DNA from: Oscheius onirici
Lineage: Eukaryota; Nematoda; Chromadorea; Rhabditida; Rhabditidae
Assembly: GCA_932521025.1 (NCBI GenBank)
Contig: OW051470.1
Span: forward strand, 3,458,501 to 3,522,500
Reading direction: 5' to 3'
Length of the DNA: 64,000 nucleotides
Shown one piece after another: positions 20,944 through 32,830 of the stretch. Below the pieces are notes generated by a model, which was given only the letters and a program-made list of their open reading frames with translations, made no database searches and was not told where the DNA came from. Within the stretch, counting starts at the first letter, position 1. Each line of letters opens with the position of its first letter. The position numbers were made by a program, and so were the translations under genes.

Positions 20944-23900
20944 TCAGAATTGGTCTTCGTCCCCTGGATGACGACGGCGGTACATGAGCAAGTAGCAGGT
21001 ACTCTTCGAATAGTCCAAGACGTTATCCAGTGTCGCCTAAAAGTTCAAATTTGAGCAGAAAACAATTAGAAACCGACTTTTGTAATCGAGCTGTCATCAC
21101 ATTTGAGCCAGACTTTTCTATCCAAGTCAAAACTATAAGCGGTGTAATGTCCTAAAAAGGAGTTACTAAATTTGTAGAATTTCAAAAACAAACCGTGAGA
21201 CAAAGAGGCTCCCATGTGATTAACGATGGCACTCAGAGTATAACACGGTCCTTCCGTACGGTGGAATTCCTTGGAAGGGGTTGGAGGAGCTTCAGCGGGA
21301 TTCTCTACATTCACAATCTCTTCATTGTCCGAAAGTCTAAAATATCTCGTGTTGTAGAAAGGAGAAAAGATTACTGTGCAGAAGGTTTGTCAGTGCTGTC
21401 TTCTAGAGATCCAACATCTCCGTGAAACACTTCTTTTACGTCGGCCATGAGCTCTTCATGTCCTTCAGAAGCCGGATTGTCCTCAGGTCCTTCACTGAAA
21501 AGGTCCACTGTGCCCTGACTCTCAGTTGGGGAAGGAGCTTCTTTGTTCTCTTGGCTGGGAAGAGGAACCGGTTGTAATTCTTGACTGGGATCGGGAGGTC
21601 GCTGGGCACACTGACAACATTAAAGTTTTTTAATGCAGAACAACCGAACCTTCATTGGAGAAGAGCTGAAGAACCCTTTTGGTGGCTTCTCTGGAGTGTT
21701 CATAAACGTCTTCATTGGGCTGTTTTCACGAGTTTCGGGAACAACATAGTCCTGGATTTCAAACTGTTCGTCTAAAAAAGGGCAATGATTCAGACAGACA
21801 CAAAACTAACCACTTTGAGATGGATATATTTTCTTTGGCTCCAGTTCAGCTTCTTTCTTTTTCGAATTCTCACAAAGGTCTTCGAGATAAAGATGTGGAT
21901 CAATCTTGAAACGAATATTTAAAATGACGAGAAACTTACAGAAATTCGATTGCTGCTCTTCGTTCCACCATACTGATCGTAGCCGTAACGTTTAAGAACT
22001 ATGAACAAATACTCCGGAACATTATGGAAAGAAGTGCTAGCGGTGGTCACCGAGTTAGTGCATTTGGGGCATTTCCAATCCACGTTGTGAAGCTCGAACT
22101 GGGCTTCAAGGAGGGCACTTATCGTATGTTTTCCATCGCTAAGCGAAATATTTCGACTGAATTTGAACAAAACAAACTGTAAACCAAGCTGGACTTCATA
22201 GGCACTTTCTTCCTTCCTCTCCGTGTAGCCACAGCTGTTGCAAAGGAGTCTATTGTAGCAATCCACTTTGAACAATTTTCCAGGATTCGTCCGGGGAACG
22301 GGCTTTCCTCGCAGTTTTAGAATAGAGTTTTTCCATGGCATCAGAGCACTTCGTACTTCCATTGACTTGTTCTTCCGTTGTCTAGTCTCCGGCGACTGTT
22401 CCCGAGCCTCTTTGTCGACAATGGCCTGATTTTCCTTATCCGACGATGGACTCCCGTGCTGAAAACATGTTTAGCAGAACTTTGGTGACGCAAACTTTTT
22501 GCGGAATAGGGGACCGTCTCTTGGTAGGAACTGGCGACTTTTCCTCAATCTCATCGTGAATAATGTCCAGAAGACGACCGACAAACTCTTGAGCATCCTG
22601 AAACCGTTCATAGGTGTCTACATAGAAGAAGTTATACCTGCTGAGACCTGGTGGCCATTTCCTCGTCAATTTGGTTGCCAGCAGCCTCGCGCACTTTTTC
22701 CAGGAACTTCCTAGGAACCCAGTCAGTTTCGCCTTGGTATAATGATTTCTCCTTTCTTTTGACGCGATCCAGAAGGGGAGGAGGAGAAAAGATGTGTCTG
22801 TAGACGTCGACCACGGATTTGAGTAATGCAGTTCTGTTGTTGATGGTAGGAACATTCTTGAACAGTCTGAAGACGTCATTCAAGACAGGCAAAGTAGAGG
22901 GCTTACTCTGTGATGAAGAGTGGAAGACTGGCAAGAGCTTGAAGAGATGCGTTCATGTAGCAGCTGTTACCGAGATTGACCATGCTAAAGCTTTGATAAA
23001 CGCTGATGTTAGGATAGGACACCTGCGATAGCTGAAACTGGCAGAAAAGCGTTTCCGGGGCCAGCACAACGAACTGCTCGATGTGGACTTGTAATGACTT
23101 GTCACAGTAGGCTTCAGAGGAGTAGTCGGACTAGTTCTACTGCTTGAAACGCGAGGATTGTTTTCTTGATCCATTTCAGCATCATCATTCGTTTTGTTAC
23201 GGCTAAGGTAGTTCGAAATTGGTATTTCCTCTTCCACAATTGCTTCCCTTTCTTCGTTCCTAAAAACTACATTTTTAAAATAATGGAAAGTTTAAATACC
23301 TAGCCTTTTTGGTCTCAATTCCTTTACGCTCGACAAGTTCAACTTCGCCGCTTCTTTCAGAAACATTTTCGGAATCGACTATCATTGGATTAATAGGACG
23401 TTTACGCGTATTGACGTTATCAGAGTTTTGCCGATAGTTCTGAAAAAAAAAGCTGGTCTAAAAAGGAGGAGCAGGTACTTCTTTTGGTTTATTCTCATAG
23501 CGCCCAGGTTTGAATCGGTCCTTGACATCTTTTAGTTTGTATGTTGGGTCATCCTGTCCAAACGTGGACATAAGGACAGAGCGAGGAGAATTGCAGCTTT
23601 GAAGTGTACTTTTGTAGCTAAACAGAATATTGATGAAAAATAATGGATTGATTTACACAGAAGAGAGAGGTGAAGAAACTTGTGTAGCTGGGACCGATCG
23701 GATATTGGGCTTGATGGATTGGGCTCTACTTGGGGCAACGAGCTGTCTTGTAACCTGGGAAGCCGCGAGTTTCTTCGGAGCACACAATTTTATGTGTTGG
23801 CTCAGTAATTCACATACTCGTCTCAATTGTTCCGGCTTCTCGAAGATCAATGACAGTTGCACGTATCTTTAAAAAAGTATATGAACTAGTTTAGCTTAAA

Positions 23901-25958
23901 AGTTAATTTCGTTTAGTTGAGAGTCGAGTCCGTTTCAAATTTAATTAAATACTTTGTCATCCCTATTGTTATCCTCTTTAAATTGCTCCCAGGTCTGTGT
24001 GTGTCTGAAGCTCTAATTGAGGATAAGGAGGGGAGCTTTGTGCGCAAATTAGTTTTTTACAAGTCACGACAAGAAAAGCAAGTGCGCGAAGGGTTCTTGC
24101 GACTTGGTAGTTTCTTACTGGGGCAGTGTGACTGTAACAGAGTGACAAGGGGAGAAGGGAAGGGGAACTAGGGCTAAGGCTGTGACAGAGCGAAGTAAAA
24201 GGTAAGACAAGGAACCTCTAACATTAGCCCTGGAAGGGCGTTGCAAACCTTGTTATATTCAAACTTACAAGGGAAGCTTGCCAGGTCAAGGTGGCGTTTC
24301 ACGACGAGTGTAGTGTCATTCGGTAGCCCATGACAAGGGGATTCCGGGATATATTTCCAATTTTGCGAAATACCACCCTGGACCGAGTTATGGACGTTTT
24401 AAAATTTCCGATCCCGCAGTGGAGAATATGACGTTCAGGTGCGGTGTCCGAAGACATGGCAACGTGGCCGAGAGGTGTGTGTTCTGGACTCATGATTCTT
24501 TGGTCATGGGTTCGATTCCATTTTCTTTTTTTCCATTTTTGTTTTTATCTTTTGCCTTTTCTAAACGTTTTCTTCTATTTTTGACCGTAAATTGTGTTCA
24601 AAATCACTACCCTGTGCCGGGAAGTCTTTTTGGAGAGAGAAAAACTTCGACCCCAGTTTCGACCTCGTGACCATCTGATCATCAAAAATTTTCAAAAGAA
24701 CAAAGTGACCCCATTTGGTATCGGTATCTTCTGAAACACTTGCTGCGAAGTAAGAACGACAAATTTGATTGAAATGTTCATTACTGTTGTGGCCTCTCAG
24801 ATCAGATTCTGTGGTTAGCCAAGTTAGAAGAGCAAATTTGATCAGTGTGAGCGTCTAGATGGGTGTACAAATCTGGTTAAAAACCTTGTTCGATGGGGGG
24901 TGAACAACAGAATCTGATCAGAGGCCACAAAACGCCACCTTGACCTGACAAGCTTCCCTTGTTAGCGTAGTAGATTACCATAGATTACCCACGATTTTTG
25001 GAAATTTCCGCGTGATCGATAACTCTAAAAACCAAATTTCAACAATAAATGTTCCGGGTTGGACTCGAACCCTGGCTGTTCGCGCCTAGACATGTGCGCT
25101 TGGAGCGGCAGGGAAAAAAATCGCCTTCAGTGCGGCGGGCAAAAGAATTTCAGCACGCTTTTTTTGTGTTTCCCCAGTCAATGTGAACAAATACTGACTA
25201 GCACAGAAAAAATTTAGGTAAAAAAGACAAATCCGCAGAGAAAAACGAAAAGTAAAGTCTGTTCAAAAAAGAACGCAACAGTAACCCATAAATATTTCGC
25301 TTCGAGAACCGCAAACCCCTGAAGAGCGGCAATTCACCGTTGAGAAAATCAAGAAATCGGTTTGGATTGTTGCAGTTTACTCTGAAAATTAGGGGTTTGT
25401 TGTTCTCGAAGCGAGATATTTATGCGTTACTGTTGCGTTCTTTTTTCTGAACAAAAAAGACGAAATTCGCGAAAAAATCGACAAAATTCGTGTTTTTTTA
25501 CGAAACTTCAATTTTCTTTGCGGATTTGTCATTTTTTGCTTAACTTTTTTTTCTGTGCTAGTCGGTATTTGTTCACAATGACTGGAGAAACACAAAAACC
25601 CAGAAAAAAAGTAGAGAGACGTACGAGAAACTATCACTTACTTTTCATGTCCTTCTAAGTCCAACACAACTTTCTTTGCAGATGACATTCTTGGAATGGC
25701 GAAAGGCTTGATGTTCTTATAAGGAACAATCTGAAAACGAACCGTGAGTTTTAAGTAGACAAAACACAGCTTGAAAGCGTATTAGTTCGACGAATACGAA
25801 GAAGTGTAGCTAAATCTTACAATAGTTCTTTTCTTGAATGCCAAGGCCCCTTCTCCGGATGAATCGGCCGGAATTAGAGTAAGCCCGCACTTCATCGATG
25901 GCAGAACCATATTCTTCACTTGTAGACCGACTGTCACGGCGTACTCCTCTTCTGACAT
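20944..25958 (-). CDS. Ubiquitin-specific protease, USP37/26/29-like
   Basis: The first exons are 25958-25821, 25730-25642, 23866-23657, 23617-23479, 23439-23300 and 23259 onward. The N-terminal ~110 residues look like the PH domain of USP37-type enzymes. Next comes a disordered Ser/Lys-rich linker, then the USP catalytic domain: Cys box SMVNLGNSCYMNASLQAL, DAQEFVGRLLDIIHDEIEE, two zinc-type CxxC pairs (LLCNSCGY, WKCPKC), LFIVLKRYGYDQYGG, and His box GASLSHGHYTAYSFD with WLKCDDSSIT. The catalytic Cys, His and Asp/Asn are all present, so it should be active. Such proteases remove ubiquitin chains; USP37 acts in the cell cycle and in replication. The start follows TTTTTCAG directly. Intron 2 (25641-23867) is 1.8 kb of inserted repeats. 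One 32-nt intron before FVVLAPETL is less certain. Confidence 0.9.
23925..24265. repeat. Dispersed repeat copy with terminal GCCCTGGAAGGGC hairpin
   Basis: It starts near the motif TTAAATTGCTCCCAGGTCTG and ends with AGCCCTGGAAGGGCGTTGC followed by ACCTTGT. The same ending occurs at about 51548-51580 and, diverged, at about 58090-58120. It lies inside the deubiquitinase intron. Confidence 0.7.
24268..24961. mobile_element. MITE with 33-bp terminal inverted repeats and TTA target duplication, carrying a tRNA-like module
   Basis: CAAGGGAAGCTTGCCAGGTC at the left has its complement, with one change, at 24930-24961. It is flanked on both sides by TTA, the target-site type of PIF/Harbinger transposons. 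Inside, 24457-24520 has GTGGCCGAGAGG (A-box-like) and GGTTCGATTCC (a perfect B box). No transposase ORF is visible. Confidence 0.8.
24457..24520 (+). repeat. tRNA-like sequence with A and B boxes
   Basis: GTGGCCGAGAGG is spaced from GGTTCGATTCC as in tRNA genes and followed by T runs that could end Pol III transcripts. The acceptor stem cannot be formed, so this is not a usable tRNA gene. Confidence 0.6.
25051..25114 (-). repeat. Degenerate tRNA-like sequence
   Basis: Read on the minus strand it contains CAGGGTTCGAGTCC, a perfect B box, about 30 nt after a weak A-box-like part. The A box and acceptor stem are poor. It adjoins the palindromic repeat at 25161. Confidence 0.4.
25161..25600. mobile_element. 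Palindromic element interrupted by a second MITE
   Basis: The left arm GTGAACAAATACTGACTAGC and the right arm, its complement near 25556-25577, continue through GACAAATCCGCA on both sides. The centre is occupied by a different palindromic unit (25256-25453). This is nesting of one inverted-repeat element in another. Confidence 0.7.
25256..25453. mobile_element. AGTCTGTTCAAAA-type MITE (family 2), nested
   Basis: The arms AGTCTGTTCAAAAAAGAACG and complement share CAGTAACCCATAAATAT and GCTTCGAGAAC with the copy at 33984-34189. The right end lacks the last four bases. Similar but not identical termini occur at 5780-5961. Confidence 0.8.
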
Positions 25959-26067
25959 CTGAAAAACGCAGATAAAATGGTGGTATTCTTGAAAAAGTAC
26001 AAGAGAAACGATCTCAAAGAGAATACAAACAGTAGAGTGAATCTATATTTATAAAGCATGCCAACAT

Positions 26068-26544
26068 TCAACGGGGAATATAACGCGGATAAGAAATTTT
26101 AGAAGAGAGGGAGCTCGTCTTAGGCGATGCGGCTCCACAGTCCTTGAAGAACTGTAGAAGCCAATTGCGACAAGCATTGTAATACATGGGATTGTCGGGA
26201 ACGAGCTTCAATAACATTATTTCGAGGAAAAGGTTGAACCAACCGATAATTTCAAGGATATTTTTCCTTGAGGATCATTAGGCTTGAATCTCAGAGTAAT
26301 TTCACTGACGTTTTCCCTAATTTTCTCAAGATGAGGACTGATTTCATCGACGTTGACGACAAACTATACAGGTTCGATTTAAAAAAAAAGTAGCACAAAA
26401 GAGAATCACCTTTTCCATCTTTTCTTGACAAAAAAGCCAAATTTGTCTGGCTTCGGAGTCTACTTGGACAACGCCGTTAGTTGTTATTCCACTGTACGTT
26501 TCGTCTTGTTTTACGAGAACAAGATTGTCTATTTGAAATTCCAT
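26068..26544 (-). CDS. Small protein resembling the USP37-type PH domain
   Basis: Exons 26544-26410, 26363-26244 and 26215-26068 give about 134 residues beginning MEFQIDNLVLVKQDETYSG and ending at TGA. Phases and 38-46 nt introns fit. Segments such as GVVQVDSEARQIWLF look like the same PH-like fold as the N-terminus of the neighbouring deubiquitinase. It lies 109 nt upstream of that gene's ATG. It is either a separate small gene or a 5' part of the same locus joined by an intron I cannot place; an in-frame stop argues for a separate gene. No function is assigned. Confidence 0.55.
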
Positions 26545-26969
26545 ACTGAAACGTACTTCCTCAATTTCAATCGCAAAAATCTGGTCCGAATAGAAGCACC
26601 CCTGGTTTTTTGATTGAAGAACTTTTCAAAACAAAGAACATTTTTTCAGATTGTCAAACAATATAGTTCTTCTTTTCGAATTTTCAACAAAATGATCCGA
26701 AACAAAAAAAAATGTCGGATCCGGGAGCCGCATAAGCACATAAACAAAACTAAGAAAAACTAAACTTTATTGTGGTCGACATTACGATATCCTTTAGAGG
26801 TCTCATCACGATTTAGGTTTTGGCACGAATTTTTGAATTTCGTTTTTAGTCGAAACGGCCCCTCATCTGCCGACCAAAAAAAAACGGAAAAATACAAACA
26901 ACGCTAAGAGGTTTAACCGGTAAGAGTTTAGTATCATCTACAAAAGACCAGTATAAATAAAAAAAAATA
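26545..26969. other. Intergenic region
   Basis: No gene is seen in this AT-rich sequence with several A runs. It lies between the helicase stop and the upstream side of the small PH-like gene. Confidence 0.5.
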
Positions 26970-29900
26970 TCAGTCAATGGTGGTCACGATGGTTCTTTGG
27001 GTGTCTTCTTCCGGCAACGGGCTCGTGTTCATCGACTGCACAAAACTGTAATACAATATTAGAGCATCAAGATAAATGAAACTCTTACGCGCCAAGACAT
27101 CGTCCAAAGTCATTGTAATCATGGTAAACACGCAGTTGTTCTCTGATCCACTTCGAGACCTTTGAAGAAGCCGAGGAGCTGCGATTTGCCTTGTGTTCGT
27201 CTGAAATTTGTATTGGAAACTAGTTTATTATGAATTTACACTCTTTCGTCTGTAGGACGAGTCGTTCATCAATGAGAATAAGAGCTCCCCAGTCGTTTTT
27301 ATGGCGCAGACATCGGCCGAGAGCCTGATTGAGAGCGCGATAGGCTTGGGTTGAATACCAGTTGTCGCCATTTAGAATACCCATTGTCGACGCGTTTTCG
27401 TCGTTGTATTTCTTCTTCTCGGTCACTTGATAGTCGCCCCAATTCGGATAGGGAATTCCCACGGAAATGACAACGCGAGCTTTATCGTCGGCAAAGTCAA
27501 TTCCTTCCGAAATCTGAAAATTATTTAATAAGTGAGAACTAAAGTAAGGAATACCTTTCCTCTGAAAACTGCCATCATGAGAGCGCCGTCAATTTCCTGG
27601 CCGTACTGGCGAGGATGATTCAGGACGTGGTCATACTGCTGCATCACATCGTTTAGACCAGCCGACTGTCTGGGCTCCTCGAAAATGACTTTTTTTCTGG
27701 AGATAACAGAACAATTTTCTCGGAGTGCATTCATCAAGCTGTCGACCATCTTGTAACTCGAGCAGAAACACAAAACTCCTCGTGGAACTGTCAGGCAAAC
27801 ATCTCTGAACGTGAGTGAATTAGTGAGCACGATAAATTTACTTGATAACTTGAGCAACTTCTTCCAGAATCTGCGGGCTTGCTTTCATTCTACTCTGGGT
27901 TACGTTCAGCGGTGTTCCGGAAGGGCCCTGTAACGTTATTGACGAAGGAGGAGGAAAAGTTTACAGCTGGGATGACAGAGGCGAAAATCCGTTCATTTGG
28001 AATGACCTGTTTGCCTTCGACTTCCAGCTTGAATGGTATTCCAAGCTCCGTTTTCAGGGTTTCGATTGGACAAAGTGTTCCTGATGCCAGAATGACGCTT
28101 CTCACACTTTCAAATGCGTCGGTGAATGTCTAAAAAAGTGTTCGTTTAAAGCTATGCGAATTCTTACAATAGCCGGACTCATTGCCCACATGGAAATCGA
28201 GGTTTTGAAGCCGTCCAGAATCGGTTTCACATTCCACGGACCGGTATTCGAATCCATCCAGAGATCTTCGGCAGAGTTGTAGCCGATGTTTTTCGCACCT
28301 TGCCCGTCATATTTTGTGTCTTTGTACGATGATTGGGACATGTTCCCGGTGTTCTTCTCCATACAGATGTTCATTCTAAACATTCCTGTTTTGAGGGAAC
28401 CTGTAAAAAAGCCTGTAGGTATTCTGAAATCGCTGTTCTTGAAAGTATCCGTTGAAATAGAGCCATTTTTCGAGCATAACTAGGGCCGGACCAGACGGTC
28501 TGAATTCGAGAAGGAGGCTCTTGTCTTCTTCCTTGATATCGGCTACGGTTTTCAAAGCCTCCTAAACGACATATTTAAGCGGAAAAAAGAGGAAGAGAAG
28601 AAGTTACATGTATACTTTCGTGCTTTTTCGTCTCTTTGCCTAAGATCAAAACTCTTGTTTTCTCAGCATTATTGAGCGAATTCAGCATTTGACTCCATCC
28701 TCTGACCAGATTTTTCTGCTTTGTAAACATGTCCATGGTCACCGCTTTGGCTGGTTCAGCAGTCTCTTGGAACCAGTCCCAAATTTCGTTTATGAAGTCA
28801 ATCAACTAAATTTGATTGTGATAAAACAAGATTCAAAGCAAATCCTACAATGTTGAGGTCGTTTTTGTACTGTCGAACGAGCTCGAGCTGAGCGTTGCCC
28901 TCTCGGAATGGAGCAACCGCCATATCGGATGCTTTTTCGCTAACTTTCTGAGCTTTTGTTTTGAACGACAGCAAGGCATCGGCAATTTCTCGTTCGAAAA
29001 ATGTGAATGAGGCTCCTTCTCTACACGTATCTTCGATATTGTGCGCTTCGTCCAGAATGACAATACTATTTTTTAGGGTCACATCGGATGCCGAGCGAAT
29101 AATCGGGTCTGAAATAAGTTTTTAGGCGTTAAAAATAGTAAAACGGACCGACAAGATACGTGAATGGAGTGAAAATAATGTCCGAATCTCCTGTCAGAAC
29201 TCGCGTGCTCGTAAAATAGGGACACACGCTAATTTTCGCATGTTTCAAGCCGTCGACGAGATCTTCAATGTCGAAAATGGTCTCAGTCTAAAAAGGTTTG
29301 TAAAGCATAAAAAACCAAGCTGACATTCATCTCGACATGCCTCCGCATTACTGACGCTGATTCCATTTTGTGACTTCTCATATTCGTCTTGTGGATACAT
29401 CCTTGCTGAAAAAAAGATCTTTGGCTGTAAAAAAAGATAGTTACCCCATCATGGGAAAGTAGTTCTTTGCAGTAAGATGTGACATCTCTATACTTCCGAG
29501 CCGTTTCATTGATACAGGATTGGTCTCTGCTGGCCAGAATTGTATGTCTGAGAACGCCGGCATAGGGAAGACGACGAAATTCTTTTACGACTTGGCCGAT
29601 TTGCTTGTGAGTTCGGGTACCGTAGTAGATTCTCACTTTTCTGGATATCCACTATAAAAATGATAATTTTAACAACTTACGGAAGACAGGAACAGACTGG
29701 AGGCTGAAGTTTGGAAGCGTTTTGAATGTTCGGCTCTATTAGAGCGGAAATATCCTGGATCGGCTCTTTTTTATCTGCAAAATAGTAATTTTGTAAAGAT
29801 AAAAAACCTACTTGGAGTCGCGTTGATCTCTTTCAAGACTTCCTTTTTCGGGTCGTCAACCTCCATAGTATCGTCCAAGTTTTCCTTCACTACAGTCTTA

Positions 29901-30403
29901 TATCCGCCGTGTGCTGCACAATTACTTCTGGATTCCTTTAATTGTTCCTTGTATTTTACAAGCCAGGCACATGTCGAGGCCAACAGAGCTAGAGTTTTTC
30001 CTTGAAACAGAGTTATTACCAAGATGGAAAAAAGACACGAACCACTTCCTGTGGGACTCTCGGCAATGATATTCTGTTTGGTATTGAGGGCTGTAAGAAT
30101 CTTGACCATCATCAGTTTTTGAGTGGGATAGGGCACCATGCCGATTGGAATTTTGACTTGAAATCCACACATCGGTATCATCTCGAAAATTGCGTTGTCT
30201 GATTCTTGTCTAAGCAAGAATATTAAGTTTTAAAAGAAGAAGAGAACAAACTTTTTCTTCTTTTTTTCCAAGTATTCCAGTTGATTCCTTCCCGTTTCTT
30301 CCTTTTTCCTCTTCTTCACCTGCTGCCAAAATCCATCCAATGTTTGACTTGGTTTCGGTGTCCCATCTGTCCTAGTTTTGTTCCTTGCACTTGCTTGACT
30401 CAT
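26970..30403 (-). CDS. dog-1: FANCJ/BRIP1-type iron-sulfur DNA helicase (DOG-1-like)
   Basis: About a dozen exons with short introns, [10 protein letters not shown] to RTIVTTID. Helicase motifs are in order: Q-type [12 protein letters not shown], Walker [10 protein letters not shown] (split by an intron), [11 protein letters not shown], iron-sulfur cysteines in RDQSC, SYCKELL, GCIH and VCPYF, DEAH box [40 protein letters not shown] and [14 protein letters not shown]. The order and GTRTHKQI wording match BRIP1/FANCJ better than RTEL1 or XPD. It unwinds DNA 5'-3', including G-quadruplexes, in interstrand crosslink repair; C. elegans dog-1 protects G-tracts. The C-terminal tail after the helicase core is short. 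The ATG lies 4 nt after a TTTTACAG acceptor. Confidence 0.93.
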
Positions 30404-31154
30404 TTTTCTGTAAAACGACAATGTTTTGTTGAAAATATAGATGTTGAAGTGCCAAATAAAAATATGTAACAACGAAGTTATTTTTTCAAATTTCACAGCA
30501 TCCCGATTTGTATCGCCACTCTATTCGGTGTTTTTTTTCTGAACAAGTAGTGAACTTTGCCTGTTTGTTTTATTTTTCCACCAGTATTTATTCAAGCAGT
30601 GAATCAGACATAAGAAAATCGATAAAATCAAGGGAAACGTAAACAAAATCACCATTTCCTACTTCGCGGGCGAAAAGTCCTCTCATTATTTACGAAGATT
30701 CAAATTCGCCATTTCAATTTCCCGCACTCTGGGCGTAGCTGTAAAGCGTCAGCCTCGAGCGAAAGCCTTGCCTCTGTGCACAAGGACACGTCTCGCAAAC
30801 AGCTGTGGCCGATTCCTTGTTTCTCTCACACAAATCGATGCCAATCGCCGTCCGATCATGCCCGTTTTTGGGTCTTTCCTTCTCCCTTAACAGCCGCTTT
30901 TCCCCATTTGCCGATCAGGTTCTCTCATACTGCAATCTTACTTGGCATTCATTCTGCGACCTGGCTTTTTGCAGTTTTGAGCTCCACGGAATAAAATAAC
31001 CAAAACAAATGCATATCTATATTTCGGCCTCCATATCTCGACTTTATTTGCTCTTCTTTTCTGTCTGGGAAGATTACATCATCGTTTATACCTTCGATTA
31101 AGATAAATACCGTTTCAGCTTTTTCCAACTAGAAATCAGTAGAAACAGAAGATA
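30404..31154. promoter_or_regulatory. Divergent upstream region of the helicase and SMIM14 genes
   Basis: About 750 nt without a supported gene. An acceptor-like TACCGTTTCAG ends about 34 nt before the SMIM14 start. Short open frames here lack motifs. Confidence 0.4.
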
Positions 31155-31526
31155 ATGTCTGATCCTTGTGAGTGCCTTTTTGACCATGAAACTGCTATGC
31201 AGAGACTCATCTCCTGGGTAAGTATAGATCGTAAACAAAAAATACATAGTATCTTCAGTTGAGAGAGAGCCAAGATTCCGCAAACGACGGTCTTCCGGAT
31301 TCCGATAATGTAGGCAGCAATTCGATGATTTTGTGGACTGTTGTCTGGGGTCTTCTCGCCCTAGGAATGTTTTTGGCTCGTCCCGAATCCATGAGACAAC
31401 GAAGGCCCGATCCCTCGGCTCCGGAAAAACCTGGCCCTTCGTCTGAAGACGTAAGTTGAACCAGAAGACTACATCGATATTCGATTTCAGCGTAACCAAG
31501 GACCACCTCCGCCAGGAATGACCTAA
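31155..31526 (+). CDS. SMIM14: Small integral membrane protein 14 (SMIM14)
   Basis: Exons 31155-31217, 31259-31450 and 31491-31526 give 96 residues. The N-terminus DPCECLFDHETAMQRLISWL matches the conserved family start DPCECxxxHExAMxRLI. One membrane segment follows (MILWTVVWGLLALGMFLA), then RPESMRQRR and a Pro-rich tail ending PPPPGMT. Length and arrangement equal the human protein (99 aa), which sits in the ER; its function is not established. Confidence 0.92.
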
Positions 31527-31880
31527 TTCTGCCAAACATATTGGCTATTCCACTTTTTCGGGTTTCCTAGAGACTACTCTTGTGTATTATTAGGTCGAGA
31601 GGTAAGTCTTTTGGTGGAGCCCGTATCTCCTGAACCATACATGCAAAACAAGTTTTCTTTTATTTAAAATTTAAGTCTACTGAGGCCGAATTAATAGGCT
31701 ACATAGGAGATCTGGATACCTCAACCCCTGAGTACAGGGTGAGTTCAAAGTTTCGACCAAAACACTTTTTCGTCCATAACTCTTCAGGGTTGCATCCTAC
31801 AAAAAAAGTTGTCAACTACAATAATTTTTTTCTCGGAAAGACGAACATTTTGACTTTTGGATCATGTCGAAACTGAAGAT

Positions 31881-31950
31881 GTCCGGATGGCGCGTGGGTT
31901 TGGAAAATTCATGCTGGAGCGACCAGGGTTCGAGTCCGCTGAGAGGAAAT
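31881..31950 (+). repeat. tRNA-like module, left arm
   Basis: GTCCGGATGGCGCGTGGG (A-box region, missing AG of the other copy) is followed at tRNA-like spacing by CCAGGGTTCGAGTCC (B box). Stem pairing is too poor for a functional tRNA. Confidence 0.6.
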
Positions 31951-32196
31951 CTTTGTTTTTTAACAGGAGCATTTTACTGGCCTAAGAATCACTCCTGTAA
32001 AATATCAACTTGATTGGTTCGGTAATTTTCTCAAAAATTCAAATTCTATCTCAAAAAATCACCATGAGGTGGGGTACATGGTGGAAATTTGGGATTCAAA
32101 ATCGTTCCCCATCCGAAATTACGCAACCAATCGAGCTGATATTTTACATGGGTGATATTTCGCCCAGTAAAATGCTCCTGTTAAAAAACAAAAAGA

Positions 32197-32266
32197 TTTC
32201 CTCTCGGTGGACTCGAACCCTGGTCGCTCCAGCATGAATTTTCCAAACCCACTGCGCCATCCGGAC
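32197..32266 (-). repeat. tRNA-like module, right arm
   Basis: This inverted copy is read on the minus strand and keeps the full A box TGGCGCAGTGGG and B box GGTTCGAGTCC. Both copies point to the palindrome centre. Confidence 0.65.
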
Positions 32267-32830
32267 ATTTTCAGTTTTGAGGCGTTCCCAAAGTCGTAAA
32301 TCGTTTTTCAAAAAAAGCAAAATGTTCGTCTTTTCGAGAAAAAAATTATTGTAGTTGACAACTTTTTTGTAGGATGCAATCCTGAAGAGTTATGGACGAA
32401 AAAGTGTTTTGGTCGAAACTTTAAACTCACCCTGTACTCAGGGGTTGAGGTATCCAGACCTCCTATGTAGCCTATTGATTCGGCCTCGAGTGGACTTAAA
32501 TTTTAAATAAAAGAAAACTTGTTTTGCATGTATGGTTCAGGAGATACGGGCTCCACCAAAAAACTTACCTCTCGACCTAATACAACATGTAAATAGCCCT
32601 TCTTTTTGTATCTTTTCGCCTGTCCCCACTTGCTACTGGTACCTCCCTCTGTATAGAATTCGCGTAGTCAAGAGACTGCCTTTGGTTTCACGTCTTTTTA
32701 AAAGAGCTAGTCAAACGAAAGTTTTATCGTCGGTTTATTTCAGTTTAAAACAACCGGATAACATTAAAATAAATTGAAACCGTAAACTCGTACAACCAAC
32801 GGTAGATTTGGAGATCCGGAGGGGACTTGA

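Larger units (their letters stand above)
31593..32577. mobile_element. 985-bp palindromic element with tRNA-like module in both arms
   Basis: The termini GGTCGAGAGGTAAGT and complement are flanked by TA (31591-31592, 32578-32579). The two arms (about 31593-32000 and 32160-32577) are near-complete reverse complements. Each arm contains a module with TGGCGC(AG)TGGG and GGTTCGAGTCC. It is related in plan and inner sequence (GGAGCGACCAG, GAGAGGAAATC) to the element at 10003-11105. It has no coding capacity. Confidence 0.85.

Noticed and set aside
24457-24520. Functional tRNA gene
   Set aside because: A and B boxes are good, but no acceptor stem can be formed and the sequence lies within a MITE.
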